Shown here: positions 31,823 to 39,746 of the stretch, piece by piece
How positions within the stretch are numbered: position 1 is the stretch's first letter
How the letters are laid out: each line of letters starts with the position of its first letter
Source of the DNA: Nocardia paucivorans NBRC 100373
Lineage (GTDB): Bacteria; Actinomycetota; Actinomycetes; Mycobacteriales; Mycobacteriaceae
DNA length: 64,000 nt
Reading direction: 5' to 3'
NCBI RefSeq assembly: GCF_000308675.1
Contig: NZ_BAGE01000001.1
Span: 124,001-188,000 of the forward strand
Program-made: the position numbers and the translations under genes
The notes under the pieces: generated by a model
Told to the model about the DNA's origin: nothing
Seen by the model: only the letters and a program-made list of their open reading frames with translations
Databases searched by the model: none

Positions 31823-31851
31823 GGCGCCCTCGCTGTTCCGGTGGGGGCGCC
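31823..31851 (+). terminator. Weak hairpin after the glf-aftB operon
   Basis: A 7-bp stem (GGCGCCC 31823-31829, GGGCGCC 31845-31851) with a 15-nt loop lies about 100 nt after aftB and 49 nt before the first mycolyltransferase. It could terminate or attenuate the operon transcript. Confidence 0.4.
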
Positions 31852-31899
31852 TTGTGGGGTAACGCGGCAGTGTGCCGCACGAGGGAAGGCCGAGAACAG

Positions 31900-33060
31900 A
31901 TGTCCAGCATGAGCGGTCATCGCCGGGAGGGGGTGGCGCACATATCCGTGGAAAGTGTCCACACAGGTTCCGAGGAGCAGGGTGAGGGTGGACGTCGTGC
32001 GCGTACCGGTCGGGGGGCGAGAGGCGGTATTCGCGGTCGGTTGCGCCGTTCGGTGTTGTTGGCGCTGACCGCCCTGTTACCGCTGGGAGTTTCGGTGGTC
32101 GGCCCGGCGGCGCCCGCGTCGGCGGCATTCGACCCGAGTGGTTTCGATTTCTGGGTCGATTCGGAGATGGGGCCGATCAAATCCCGGATCTTCCGCGCCG
32201 CCGACGGTAATACCCGCCGAGTGGTGTACGCGCTCGACGGGATGCGGGCCGGGAACGAGCTCAACGGGTGGGAAATCGACACGAATATTGCTCGTGAGCT
32301 GACCAAATGGAATATCAACGTGGTCATGCCGGTCGGTGGTATGTCCAGTTTCTACGCCGACTGGATCGCGCCGAGTAACTTCTTCGGGCTCAGTGGCACC
32401 GGAAGTGCCCAGGGGGCCACCGGATCGGCCTCCGGATCCGGACTGGCCTCGGGTTCGTCCGGCGGACCGGGTAAGTCGACCACGTACAAATGGGAAACGT
32501 TTCTCACCCAGAATCTGCGTTGGGCATTGCGTGACCGCCTCGGCTTCAACCCGAATCGCAATGGGGTGTTCGGCCTGTCCATGGGTGGTAGTGCCGCCCT
32601 CACTCTCGCGGCCTATCATCCCGACCAGTTCGTTTATGCCGGTTCGTATTCGGGTTATCTGAACATTTCCGCCCCCGGTATGCGGGAGGCATTGCGGGTG
32701 GCCATGCTCGACGCCGGTGGTTTCAATATCGATGCCATGGCGCCGCCGTGGAGTCCACAGTGGCTGCGAATGGATCCATTCGTCTTCGCGCCGCAATTGC
32801 GCCAGAACAATACGCGGCTGTGGGTTTCGGCCGGTAGTGCATTGCCCGGCCCGGGTGATGGATTCGACGGCAACACCGTCAGCGCCATGGCCCTGGAAGC
32901 ACTGGCGCTGGCCAATACCCGTGCCTTCCAGGCGCGGATGATGTCGATCGGGGCCACGAATGTGACCTACGACTTCCCGGCCGTCGGGGTGCACAACTGG
33001 CGATATTGGGAAACCGAGGTGTATCGGATGATCCCGGATCTGTCGGCTCATATCGGTTAG
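31900..33060 (+). CDS. Antigen-85-family mycolyltransferase (copy 1)
   Basis: This 386-aa exported alpha/beta hydrolase moves mycolates onto trehalose or arabinogalactan. A long basic N-terminus leads to a signal segment (about residues 50-75) ending in ASA. The core has FYADW, the nucleophile elbow GLSMGGS (Ser227), SGYLN and a C-terminal catalytic His365 in GVHNW. A 30-residue Gly/Ser/Ala-rich insert (about 168-197) sits between APSNFFG and YKWETF; copy 3 lacks it. ATG 31900 is taken as the start; the longer frame is not supported. It is the first of four adjacent paralogues. Confidence 0.87.
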   Translation: MSSMSGHRREGVAHISVESVHTGSEEQGEGGRRARTGRGARGGIRGRLRRSVLLALTALLPLGVSVVGPAAPASAAFDPSGFDFWVDSEMGPIKSRIFRAADGNTRRVVYALDGMRAGNELNGWEIDTNIARELTKWNINVVMPVGGMSSFYADWIAPSNFFGLSGTGSAQGATGSASGSGLASGSSGGPGKSTTYKWETFLTQNLRWALRDRLGFNPNRNGVFGLSMGGSAALTLAAYHPDQFVYAGSYSGYLNISAPGMREALRVAMLDAGGFNIDAMAPPWSPQWLRMDPFVFAPQLRQNNTRLWVSAGSALPGPGDGFDGNTVSAMALEALALANTRAFQARMMSIGATNVTYDFPAVGVHNWRYWETEVYRMIPDLSAHIG

Positions 33061-33090
33061 CCGGATCGGCCGGGACAACCGGAAGTCGTC

Positions 33091-33124
33091 GACGGCGCCG
33101 CGGGGTCGACTCCGCGGCGCCGTC
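33091..33124 (+). terminator. Intrinsic terminator after mycolyltransferase copy 1
   Basis: A perfect 13-bp stem (33091-33103 with 33112-33124), an 8-nt loop and a following T-rich run (TCTGTTTT) make this one of the few classical rho-independent terminators in the window. Confidence 0.8.
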
Positions 33125-33277
33125 TCTGTTTTGCCGTGGGGCGCGCGGTCGAACCGGTGAACGCGCCCGGGGCGGGTTTCGTTGCGGTACGGTCTCGCCT
33201 ACCGGAATGTCGAGCAACAGGACGGTAACGTAGCTCGTGATTTGCTGTCCGACTGTCCAGGCGAAAGGTCTAGTCGA

Positions 33278-34342
33278 ATGCGAAGTGCGCGCAGGGCCGG
33301 GAGATCGGAGCGCTCCGGTTCATGGCTGAAGCGGTGGACGAGGGGGATCGGTTCGCTGGGGCTGGCCCTGGCCGTACTCCTGCCGCTCGGAATCTCGGCG
33401 ACGAGCTCGGTCGCGCCCGCCGTGGCGGCGCCGAACCCCGCGGGATTCGATTTCTGGGTCGACTCTCCGATGGGCCCCATTCGGTCTCGGATCTTCCGTG
33501 CGAAGGACGGCAACACCGATCGGGTCGTCTACGCCCTGGACGGTATGCGTGCTCCCGAGACGCACAACGGCTGGGAGATGGAAACCGATATCGCCCAGGC
33601 GCTTATGGACTGGAATATCAATGTCGTCATGCCGATCGGTGGTATGTCCAGTTTCTATGCCGACTGGGCCGCGCCGAGTTCGTTCTTCGGAGCGCCACCG
33701 ACCGGTTCGTCCTCGGGTTCGGGTGCGCTCAACGTCCTCTCCGAGGGGCCGGGAAAGAGCTACCGATACCAATGGGAAACGTTCCTCACCCAGAATCTGC
33801 GTTGGGCGCTGCGCGATCGACTCGGGTTCAACCCCTATCGCAACGGGGTGTTCGGGCTATCGATGGGTGGTAGCGCCGCGCTGAAGCTGGCGGCCTACTA
33901 TCCGGACCAGTTCAGCTTCGCCGGTTCCTATTCCGGCTATCTGAACATCTCCGCGCCCGGTATGCGTGAGGCGATCCGGTTGGCCATGATCGATGCCGGG
34001 GGCTACAACGTCGATTCGATGGCCGCCCCGTGGAGCCCGCAGTGGCTGAACATGGATCCCTTCGTATTCGCGCCGCGGCTGCGGGACAACAACACGCGGT
34101 TGTGGATTTCGGCCGGTAGCGGCCTGCCCGAGCTCGCCGACGGGTTCGACGGCAATACCGTCACCGGTATGGGGCTGGAAGCGCTCGCACTGGCCAATAC
34201 CCGCGCCTTCCAAGTGCGGATGATGACGCTGGGGGCGAACAATGTCGTCTATTCGTTCCCGAATCTGGGCATACACTCCTGGACCTATTGGCAGGCCGAA
34301 GCTCACCGGATGATTCCGGATCTGTCCGCCCATATCGGTTAG
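33278..34342 (+). CDS. Antigen-85-family mycolyltransferase (copy 2)
   Basis: This 354-aa exported protein is closest to copy 1. A basic N-terminus and hydrophobic segment (about residues 25-42) end in AVAA before PNPAGFDFWV. FYADW, GLSMGGS (Ser195) and His333 in GIHSW complete the fold and catalytic set. A Ser/Gly-rich insert (about 142-165) sits at the same place as in copy 1. The start ATG 33278 has GAAAGG 9 nt upstream. Individual terminators before and after it suggest it has its own promoter. Confidence 0.87.
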   Translation: MRSARRAGRSERSGSWLKRWTRGIGSLGLALAVLLPLGISATSSVAPAVAAPNPAGFDFWVDSPMGPIRSRIFRAKDGNTDRVVYALDGMRAPETHNGWEMETDIAQALMDWNINVVMPIGGMSSFYADWAAPSSFFGAPPTGSSSGSGALNVLSEGPGKSYRYQWETFLTQNLRWALRDRLGFNPYRNGVFGLSMGGSAALKLAAYYPDQFSFAGSYSGYLNISAPGMREAIRLAMIDAGGYNVDSMAAPWSPQWLNMDPFVFAPRLRDNNTRLWISAGSGLPELADGFDGNTVTGMGLEALALANTRAFQVRMMTLGANNVVYSFPNLGIHSWTYWQAEAHRMIPDLSAHIG

Positions 34343-34355
34343 CGCCGCTCGATCC

Positions 34356-34399
34356 CACCGCCCGCCGGATGCGTCGGTCGACGTATCCGACGGGCGGTG
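34356..34399 (+). terminator. Hairpin terminator after mycolyltransferase copy 2
   Basis: The 19-nt arms (34356-34374 with 34381-34399) pair along their length, with two G-U-type positions, around a 6-nt loop. It starts 14 nt after the stop codon. Confidence 0.75.
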
Positions 34400-34770
34400 T
34401 CGTATCCGGAACCTGACACCTATTTGCCGGTGGTTCGCATACACATCGCGGTTGTGCGGGCGGAAATGAGATATGGAACAAATAATCTCTCCCGCGAGAC
34501 ATCAACAGCCGAAGGCGGTAGTGTCACGACGCAATCACAGAGTCTCCGCGGGCGCATTTCGGCCATCGGGTCCCCTCGGCCTTGCTAAGGCCCCCATTGG
34601 TCGAATATTGTCACCGAGCACATCTGTGACCGGATCGTTGTAGTGCCGTCGGTGATGTGTCGAGTAGGTCGGGAACCGGTAACGGACCGATGGCGCTCGC
34701 CGACAAAAAGGGGTGTTGTCCACGCGGTGTGGCGGACGACATCACAGACAGCAGAAAGAGAGCGGAATTC
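34400..34770 (+). other. Long untranslated region before mycolyltransferase copy 3
   Basis: This 371-nt stretch has no convincing gene. It is less GC-rich than its surroundings and holds a small dyad, GGCCTT/AAGGCC (34578-34592), and a GTCAC...GTGAC dyad (about 34610-34630). TTGTCA (34608-34613) could be a -35, but no good -10 is placed. The frame that runs from 34657 into the gene lacks a signal peptide at its start and is not used. A long leader fits a strongly and separately controlled gene. Confidence 0.4.
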
Positions 34771-35805
34771 ATGCGTTTCGGCAGGGCGGCCGCCCCGAAG
34801 GGAAGAACGGGGCGGCGGGGTGCACCTCGCGGTTGGCGTAACCGGATTCTGGCCATAGGCGCTGCGGCGCTCGCGCTACCGGTGGCGGCCGGTTTCGCGG
34901 CTCCGACCGCCGCGGTCGCGGCTCCCGCGCACGCGCCGGTGCTGCGGGCTCCCGCCGGTGGTTACGAGGAACTGATGGTTCCGTCCGGGATGGGACCGAT
35001 CAAGGTCCAGGTCCAGTGGGCCTCGCGTGGCGGCGACGCGGCCCTGTACCTGCTCGACGGTATGCGCGCGCGTGACGACCGCAACGCCTGGTCGTTCGAG
35101 ACGAACGCGCTGGAGATGTTCCGCAACGACAACATCAGCCTGGTCATGCCGGTCGGTGGTCAGTCGAGCTTCTACGCCGACTGGTATGCCCCGAGCAACA
35201 CCAACGGCCAGAAGTTCACCTACAAGTGGGAGACCTTCCTCACCAAGGAACTGCCCGCCTTCCTGGCGAACTACGGGGTCTCGCCCACCAACAACGCGGT
35301 CGCCGGTCTGTCCATGGGTGGTAGCGCCGCCCTGACCCTGGCCGCCTACCACCGTGATCAGTTCAAGTCGGCCGCTTCCTACTCCGGCTACCTGAACATC
35401 TCCGCGCCGGGTATGCGCGAGGCGCTCCGGATCGCCATGCTGGACGCCGGTCGCTACAACGTCGACTCGATGGCTCCGCCGTGGAGCCCGCAGTGGCTGC
35501 GGATGGACCCCTTCGTCTTCGCCCCGCAGCTGCGCGGTCTGCCGATGTACATCTCGGCCGGTAGCGGTCTGCCCGGCCCGTACGACAACCCCAACTCGGC
35601 CGTCGGCGCGTTCAACACCGGTAACGCCATGGCACTGGAAGCGCTGTCGCTGGTGAACACCCGGGCCTTCCAGGCGCGTCTGAGGACTCTGGGCATCCCG
35701 GCCCACTTCGAGTTCCCGGCGACCGGTACGCACAGCTGGCGCTACTGGCAGGACCAGCTCGCCGCGTCCCGGCCGATGTTCCTGGATTCCACCAACGGTT
35801 GGTGA
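34771..35805 (+). CDS. Antigen-85 mycolyltransferase (copy 3, probably the main enzyme)
   Basis: This 344-aa secreted mycolyltransferase has a twin-basic N-terminus and hydrophobic segment (about residues 27-45), with a cleavage site near AVAA/PAHAP. Motifs are YLLDGMRA, FYADW, GLSMGGS (Ser181), SGYLN, YISAGSGLPG and GTHSW with His321. It lacks the low-complexity insert of copies 1 and 2. Its codons strongly favour C-ending forms (AAC, GAC, TTC, TAC) more than its neighbours, which suggests high expression. AGAGAGCGG precedes ATG 34771. It is the best candidate for the FbpA-type role. Confidence 0.92.
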   Translation: MRFGRAAAPKGRTGRRGAPRGWRNRILAIGAAALALPVAAGFAAPTAAVAAPAHAPVLRAPAGGYEELMVPSGMGPIKVQVQWASRGGDAALYLLDGMRARDDRNAWSFETNALEMFRNDNISLVMPVGGQSSFYADWYAPSNTNGQKFTYKWETFLTKELPAFLANYGVSPTNNAVAGLSMGGSAALTLAAYHRDQFKSAASYSGYLNISAPGMREALRIAMLDAGRYNVDSMAPPWSPQWLRMDPFVFAPQLRGLPMYISAGSGLPGPYDNPNSAVGAFNTGNAMALEALSLVNTRAFQARLRTLGIPAHFEFPATGTHSWRYWQDQLAASRPMFLDSTNGW

Positions 35806-35825
35806 TCCCACACCGATAGCCGACT

Positions 35826-35869
35826 CGAAAGGCGCCCTCCGCTTCCCGGGAAGCAGGGGGCGCCTTTCG
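35826..35869 (+). terminator. Hairpin terminator after mycolyltransferase copy 3
   Basis: A 44-nt near-perfect palindrome is centred at 35847/35848; its 22-nt arms pair except for two positions. It starts 20 nt after the stop. Confidence 0.8.
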
Positions 35870-35959
35870 TATTCGAGAAGGTCGCCGGCGCACAACGACC
35901 TGGTCAATCCCCGCGCGAGTCGCTAGGGATTCGCACGCCGCCACGGTACAAACAGGTGT

Positions 35960-37828
35960 GTGGCAGGGGTAACACATGGGAGTGGGGGCACGTTGTGGGC
36001 CGGTCACCGCCGACGGTCGCTCCGTCGGTGCCTGGCGGCGCTGGTGACCGCGCTGGTCATGCCGTGGTGGGTCGGCCACGCACCGGCCGCCGCCCGCCCG
36101 GCCGCGGCCACGGAGTCGGCGACGGTCCGCGATGTCGTCTGGCTCACCGATCGACATGTGGTGTTGTGGGTGAATTCACCGGCCATGGGCGAGGCGATCC
36201 AGGTGCGACTACTCCTGGCCCGGGAGTGGAATGCCCGGTCCGACGCGAAATTTCCGGTGCTGTACATGCTCGACGGTTTGCGGGCCACCGATGAGAACAG
36301 CGGTTGGATCACCGAAACCGGTGCCGTGGATTTCTTCGCCGACAAGGACGTCACGGTGGTCCTACCGGTCGGCGGCCGGTCCAGTTTCTACTCCGATTGG
36401 CTGAAACCGGACAACGGCAAGAACTACAAGTGGGAAACATTCCTGACCAAGGAGTTGCCGCCGCTGTTGGAAAGCCAGTGGCGGGCTGCGACGACCCGTG
36501 GTCTGGCGGGTCTGTCGATGGGTGGCACCGCGGCCATGTTCCTGGCCGCCCGCAATCCCGGTTTCGCGAAATACGCCGCGTCCTATTCGGGTTTTCTCAC
36601 CACCACCACGATGGGAATGCCACAGGCCATCCAGCTCGCCATGGCCGATGCGGGTGGTTTCGATTCCACGGCCATGTGGGGGCCGCCGGGCAGTCCCGAA
36701 TGGCGGGAACACGATCCGCTGCTGTTGGCCGAGCGACTTCGGGGTGTCGCTCTCTACGTCTCCAGCGGTACCGGTGCCTCCGGGGACCATGATCCGGGCG
36801 CCGATATCCCGGGCGTCAGCACGAATATGGCCGGTATGGGATTGGAGACGTTGTCTTTGATCACTTCCCGGAATTTCGTTGCCGAACTGGGGAAACTATC
36901 GATTCCGGCCCAGGTCAACTATCGCTCGGCGGGCACCCACACCTGGCCTTACTGGGATTTCGAAATGCGGCAGTCCTGGCCGTACGCCGCCGCCGCACTC
37001 GGTGTTCCTCTCGATAAACCGGCCTGCGCCGCGGAGGGGGCGATCGGCGCGGTGGCCGCGGCGAATCCCTGGCTGGGTGACTGTCTCACCGGTGAATACC
37101 AGGTGCCGGGCGGGCTCGCCCAGGACTTCCGGCATGGCCGGGTGTTCTTCTCCGATGAAGGTGGGGCACAACCGGTGGCGGGCATGATCGGGGGCGGATA
37201 CCAGGCCTTCGCGGGCCCCGGAGGCTCATTGGGGCTGCCGACCGGGCCGGAACAGTCGCTGCCGGACGGACGAGGGCGGTTCCAGCCGTTCCGCAACGGT
37301 TCGCTGTACTGGACGCCACAGACCGGGGCGCAGCCGGTGCGAGGCGAGATTCTGGCCGAATGGGGAAGGCAGGGCCATGAAGGCGGGCCCGCCGGATATC
37401 CGATGGGTCCGGAGGTGCGAACACCGCACCGCGACGGCGCCGTGCAGGGCTTCGAGCATGGGCTCATGTATTTCTCCCCACCCGCCGGAGCCCACCTGGT
37501 GCAGGGACTCATCCTGGAGAAGTACGCGGCGCTCGGGTACGAGAACAGTCGGCTGGGTTTCCCCGTGGACGAGGAACTACCGCTGAAGGACGACGGCCGG
37601 TTCAGTCGTTTCGAGGGCGGCAATATCTACTGGACTCCGGCTTCCGGCGCCTGGACGGTGCTCAACGGGCCGATTATGGACGCCTGGCGGGAAGCCGGGT
37701 TCGAGGGCGGCAGGCTCGGGTATCCGGTGGGGGACGAATTCGCCGTGCCGGGAGGCGTCCAGCAGAATTTCCAGGGCGGTTTCATCACCATTCGGGACAA
37801 TCGGGTCGAGGTGCACCCGCCGCGCTGA
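35960..37828 (+). CDS. PS1-like mycolyltransferase fused to LGFP repeats
   Basis: This 622-aa exported protein has a basic N-terminus, a hydrophobic segment (about residues 24-42) and an antigen-85 domain (about 55-350) with YMLDGLRA, GRSSFYSDW, GLSMGGT (Ser186), SGFL and GTHTW (His327). Four or more LGFP-type repeats follow (about 395-615; examples GGSLGLPTGPEQ, GPAGYPMGPEV, NSRLGFPVDEE, GGRLGYPVGDE). Corynebacterium PS1 (Cop1) has this architecture, where the repeats hold the enzyme in the wall. GTG 35960 is the longest start. TTG 35993, after GGGAG, is also plausible and would begin just before the basic patch. Confidence 0.9.
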   Translation: MAGVTHGSGGTLWAGHRRRSLRRCLAALVTALVMPWWVGHAPAAARPAAATESATVRDVVWLTDRHVVLWVNSPAMGEAIQVRLLLAREWNARSDAKFPVLYMLDGLRATDENSGWITETGAVDFFADKDVTVVLPVGGRSSFYSDWLKPDNGKNYKWETFLTKELPPLLESQWRAATTRGLAGLSMGGTAAMFLAARNPGFAKYAASYSGFLTTTTMGMPQAIQLAMADAGGFDSTAMWGPPGSPEWREHDPLLLAERLRGVALYVSSGTGASGDHDPGADIPGVSTNMAGMGLETLSLITSRNFVAELGKLSIPAQVNYRSAGTHTWPYWDFEMRQSWPYAAAALGVPLDKPACAAEGAIGAVAAANPWLGDCLTGEYQVPGGLAQDFRHGRVFFSDEGGAQPVAGMIGGGYQAFAGPGGSLGLPTGPEQSLPDGRGRFQPFRNGSLYWTPQTGAQPVRGEILAEWGRQGHEGGPAGYPMGPEVRTPHRDGAVQGFEHGLMYFSPPAGAHLVQGLILEKYAALGYENSRLGFPVDEELPLKDDGRFSRFEGGNIYWTPASGAWTVLNGPIMDAWREAGFEGGRLGYPVGDEFAVPGGVQQNFQGGFITIRDNRVEVHPPR

Positions 37829-37888
37829 GCCGGCCGCTTCGGGCAGGCGGCGGTGCCGGTGGTGCGATACGGGTGCGGCCGGTGCGGT

Positions 37889-37946
37889 GGGCCGTTCGCC
37901 GGTGGCCGGTGTCGCAGACTTCGGAGGCCGGCCCGGCGAACAGCCC
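37889..37946 (+). terminator. Large hairpin after the LGFP mycolyltransferase
   Basis: Arms 37889-37909 and 37928-37946 pair over 19 positions, with one mismatch and a 2-nt bulge. It lies 60 nt after the stop and 130 nt before the lipoprotein gene. Confidence 0.65.
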
Positions 37947-38075
37947 GTTCGGGTATTACCCTCGGTGGTCGCGCCCTGCCGGTTCGCAACCGACGGTGAA
38001 CCCGAGAGGTTCGCGGCCGAGATCCGAGGGGCCCCGACCGGCCGCGCCGAAAGCGCGGCGAAGGACACGGACAGG

Positions 38076-38612
38076 ATGTGTATGTATCGGACCCGAGGCA
38101 AGGTTTTCGGTGTGGTAGCGGCTATCGCCGTTTCCGGTCTACTCGCCGCCTGCGGTGACGAGGAGTCGACCGCGACGAGTACGCCGACATTGTCGTCCGC
38201 GGCGACCAGCGCGCCGCAGTCCGCGAGCTCGGTCCCCGAGGCCCCGGCGCCGGAGGGCGAGGCCCCCGCGCCTCCCGAGGGCGAGTCGGCCGGGGAGCCG
38301 CCGGCCGAACCGGAGCGCCCGGCACCCCTGCCGCCGCAGGAATCGCCCGATAGCGCCCCGGTCGGCGACAAGGAGCAGCAGTTCCTGGACGAGCTGGGCA
38401 AACAGGGGGTGTCCCCGGCCAGTCCGGAGATCGCCCTGAATATCGGCAATTATGTCTGCCAGGGACTGGCGCAGGGCGTGTCCAGGGAAGAGATGACGAC
38501 CTTCGTCAATGCGATGGCCGGTTCCGATCCGTCGTTCGACCCGTCCAAGATGCCGGTTGAGCAGGCCGGGAAGATCTACATCGACACCGCCGAGCAGCAC
38601 TACTGCCAGTGA
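38076..38612 (+). CDS. DUF732-type lipoprotein
   Basis: This 178-aa exported lipoprotein has a signal peptide ending in a perfect lipobox LLAAC (Cys about residue 26), an acidic Pro/Glu/Ala-rich linker (about 27-95) and a small helical C-terminal domain (about 98-178) with FLDELGKQGV, NYVCQGLAQG and a final Cys, the DUF732 pattern with two Cys that may pair. ATG 38076 or ATG 38082 could be the start; both have weak upstream sites. Its stop overlaps the cutinase start (GTGA), so the two are co-translated. A partner role for the esterase is inferred only from this coupling. Confidence 0.8.
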   Translation: MCMYRTRGKVFGVVAAIAVSGLLAACGDEESTATSTPTLSSAATSAPQSASSVPEAPAPEGEAPAPPEGESAGEPPAEPERPAPLPPQESPDSAPVGDKEQQFLDELGKQGVSPASPEIALNIGNYVCQGLAQGVSREEMTTFVNAMAGSDPSFDPSKMPVEQAGKIYIDTAEQHYCQ

Positions 38613-39598
38613 GTGCGCGTCGTTCCACGGCGTCCCGTTTCTCGCGACCACCGGGATGCCTGATTCCGATCGCGGTCGTGGTGCTGGTCGTCATCGTGGT
38701 GCTGCTGCTGTGGTACCTGCTGGCGGGGCGGTTACGGGAGCCGGAACCCGGCCCCCCACCGCCGCCCGAGCCGCCCCTCACCCAGCCGGAGACCTGCCCG
38801 GATGTGCAGTTCATGTCGATTCCCGGTACTTGGGAATCCAGCCGTGAGGACAATCCGGAAAACCCGACCGCGAATCCGGCGTCGCTCATGCTGCACGTCA
38901 CCAATGCGGTGCGGCCGCAGTTCCCGGAGGAGCGGCTCGAGATCTACACCGTGCCGTATGTGGCGCAGTTCTCCAATCCCATCGCGTTCCCGCCGGACGG
39001 TCAGGCCTCCTATAACGTCAGCCGCTCCGAAGGCACCCAGCGTGCCATCGACGAGCTGGCACGCATGCACGCGGAATGCCCGTTGACCACCTATGTGCTG
39101 GCCGGATTCTCCCAGGGAGCGGTGATCGCCGGTGATATCGCGGCCCGGATCGGCGCGGGTGAAGGCCCGGTGCCCGCGGATCTGGTGCTGGGTGTGACCC
39201 TGATCGCCGACGGTCGCCGCAGTGGTGAGCCGGGGCCGGGACAGCCGATCCCGATCGGTGAGGTGCCGACCGGGGTGGGCGCGGAAGTCGCGCTCGGGGG
39301 TCTGAACGTCCCCGGGATCACGATGACCGGTCCGCGTGTCGGAGGGTTCGGGGAGCTGGCCGATCGCACATACACGATCTGCGCGCCGGGCGATCTGATC
39401 TGTGATGCCCCGCGGCAGGCGCTGAGCCCGACCAATATCTTCGGTAGCCTCGGCACCCTGGTGCAGGCGGTCGGCAACCCGATCCACAGCCTCTACCACG
39501 ACTTCGTGGTCGACGGGAACGGTACGACGGCCACCCGGTGGACGGCCGAATGGGCCGGCGGACTCATCGAGTCGGCACCCCATCCGCCACATTCCTGA
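38609..39598 (+). CDS. Cutinase-family envelope esterase (Culp6/Rv3802 type)
   Basis: This 329-aa protein has one N-terminal membrane anchor (about residues 16-36), a Pro-rich spacer and an alpha/beta hydrolase domain. The nucleophile is Ser168 in AGFSQGAV. The acid is near ICAPGDLICD and the His near SLYHDFVVDG. Rv3802c, beside fadD32 and the antigen-85 genes in M. tuberculosis, is an essential envelope phospholipase/thioesterase. GTG 38609 overlaps the lipoprotein stop by 4 nt. In this window it is separated from fadD32 by an inserted oxidoreductase. Confidence 0.9.
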   Translation: MSARRSTASRFSRPPGCLIPIAVVVLVVIVVLLLWYLLAGRLREPEPGPPPPPEPPLTQPETCPDVQFMSIPGTWESSREDNPENPTANPASLMLHVTNAVRPQFPEERLEIYTVPYVAQFSNPIAFPPDGQASYNVSRSEGTQRAIDELARMHAECPLTTYVLAGFSQGAVIAGDIAARIGAGEGPVPADLVLGVTLIADGRRSGEPGPGQPIPIGEVPTGVGAEVALGGLNVPGITMTGPRVGGFGELADRTYTICAPGDLICDAPRQALSPTNIFGSLGTLVQAVGNPIHSLYHDFVVDGNGTTATRWTAEWAGGLIESAPHPPHS

Positions 39599-39746
39599 TC
39601 GGGTGATGTTGTGACCGGCAATGGACACCGCACACAGCACGCCGGGTAGTTCGGGGCAGGCGGTAAAGTGCGCTGATAATCGTGCGCCCGTCGCTTTCCT
39701 CGCCCGGGGTGCGCAGTAATTTTCCGATAGCCAGGAGCATGAGTTC

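Noticed and set aside
34523..34539. GTCACG and ATCACA units before the antigen-85 gene as MtrA repeats
   Set aside because: The units are 11 bp apart, not 9, and only two are present; too weak against the clear array at 21481.
34608..34646. Promoter for mycolyltransferase copy 3
   Set aside because: TTGTCA is acceptable as -35, but no -10 hexamer lies at a normal distance.
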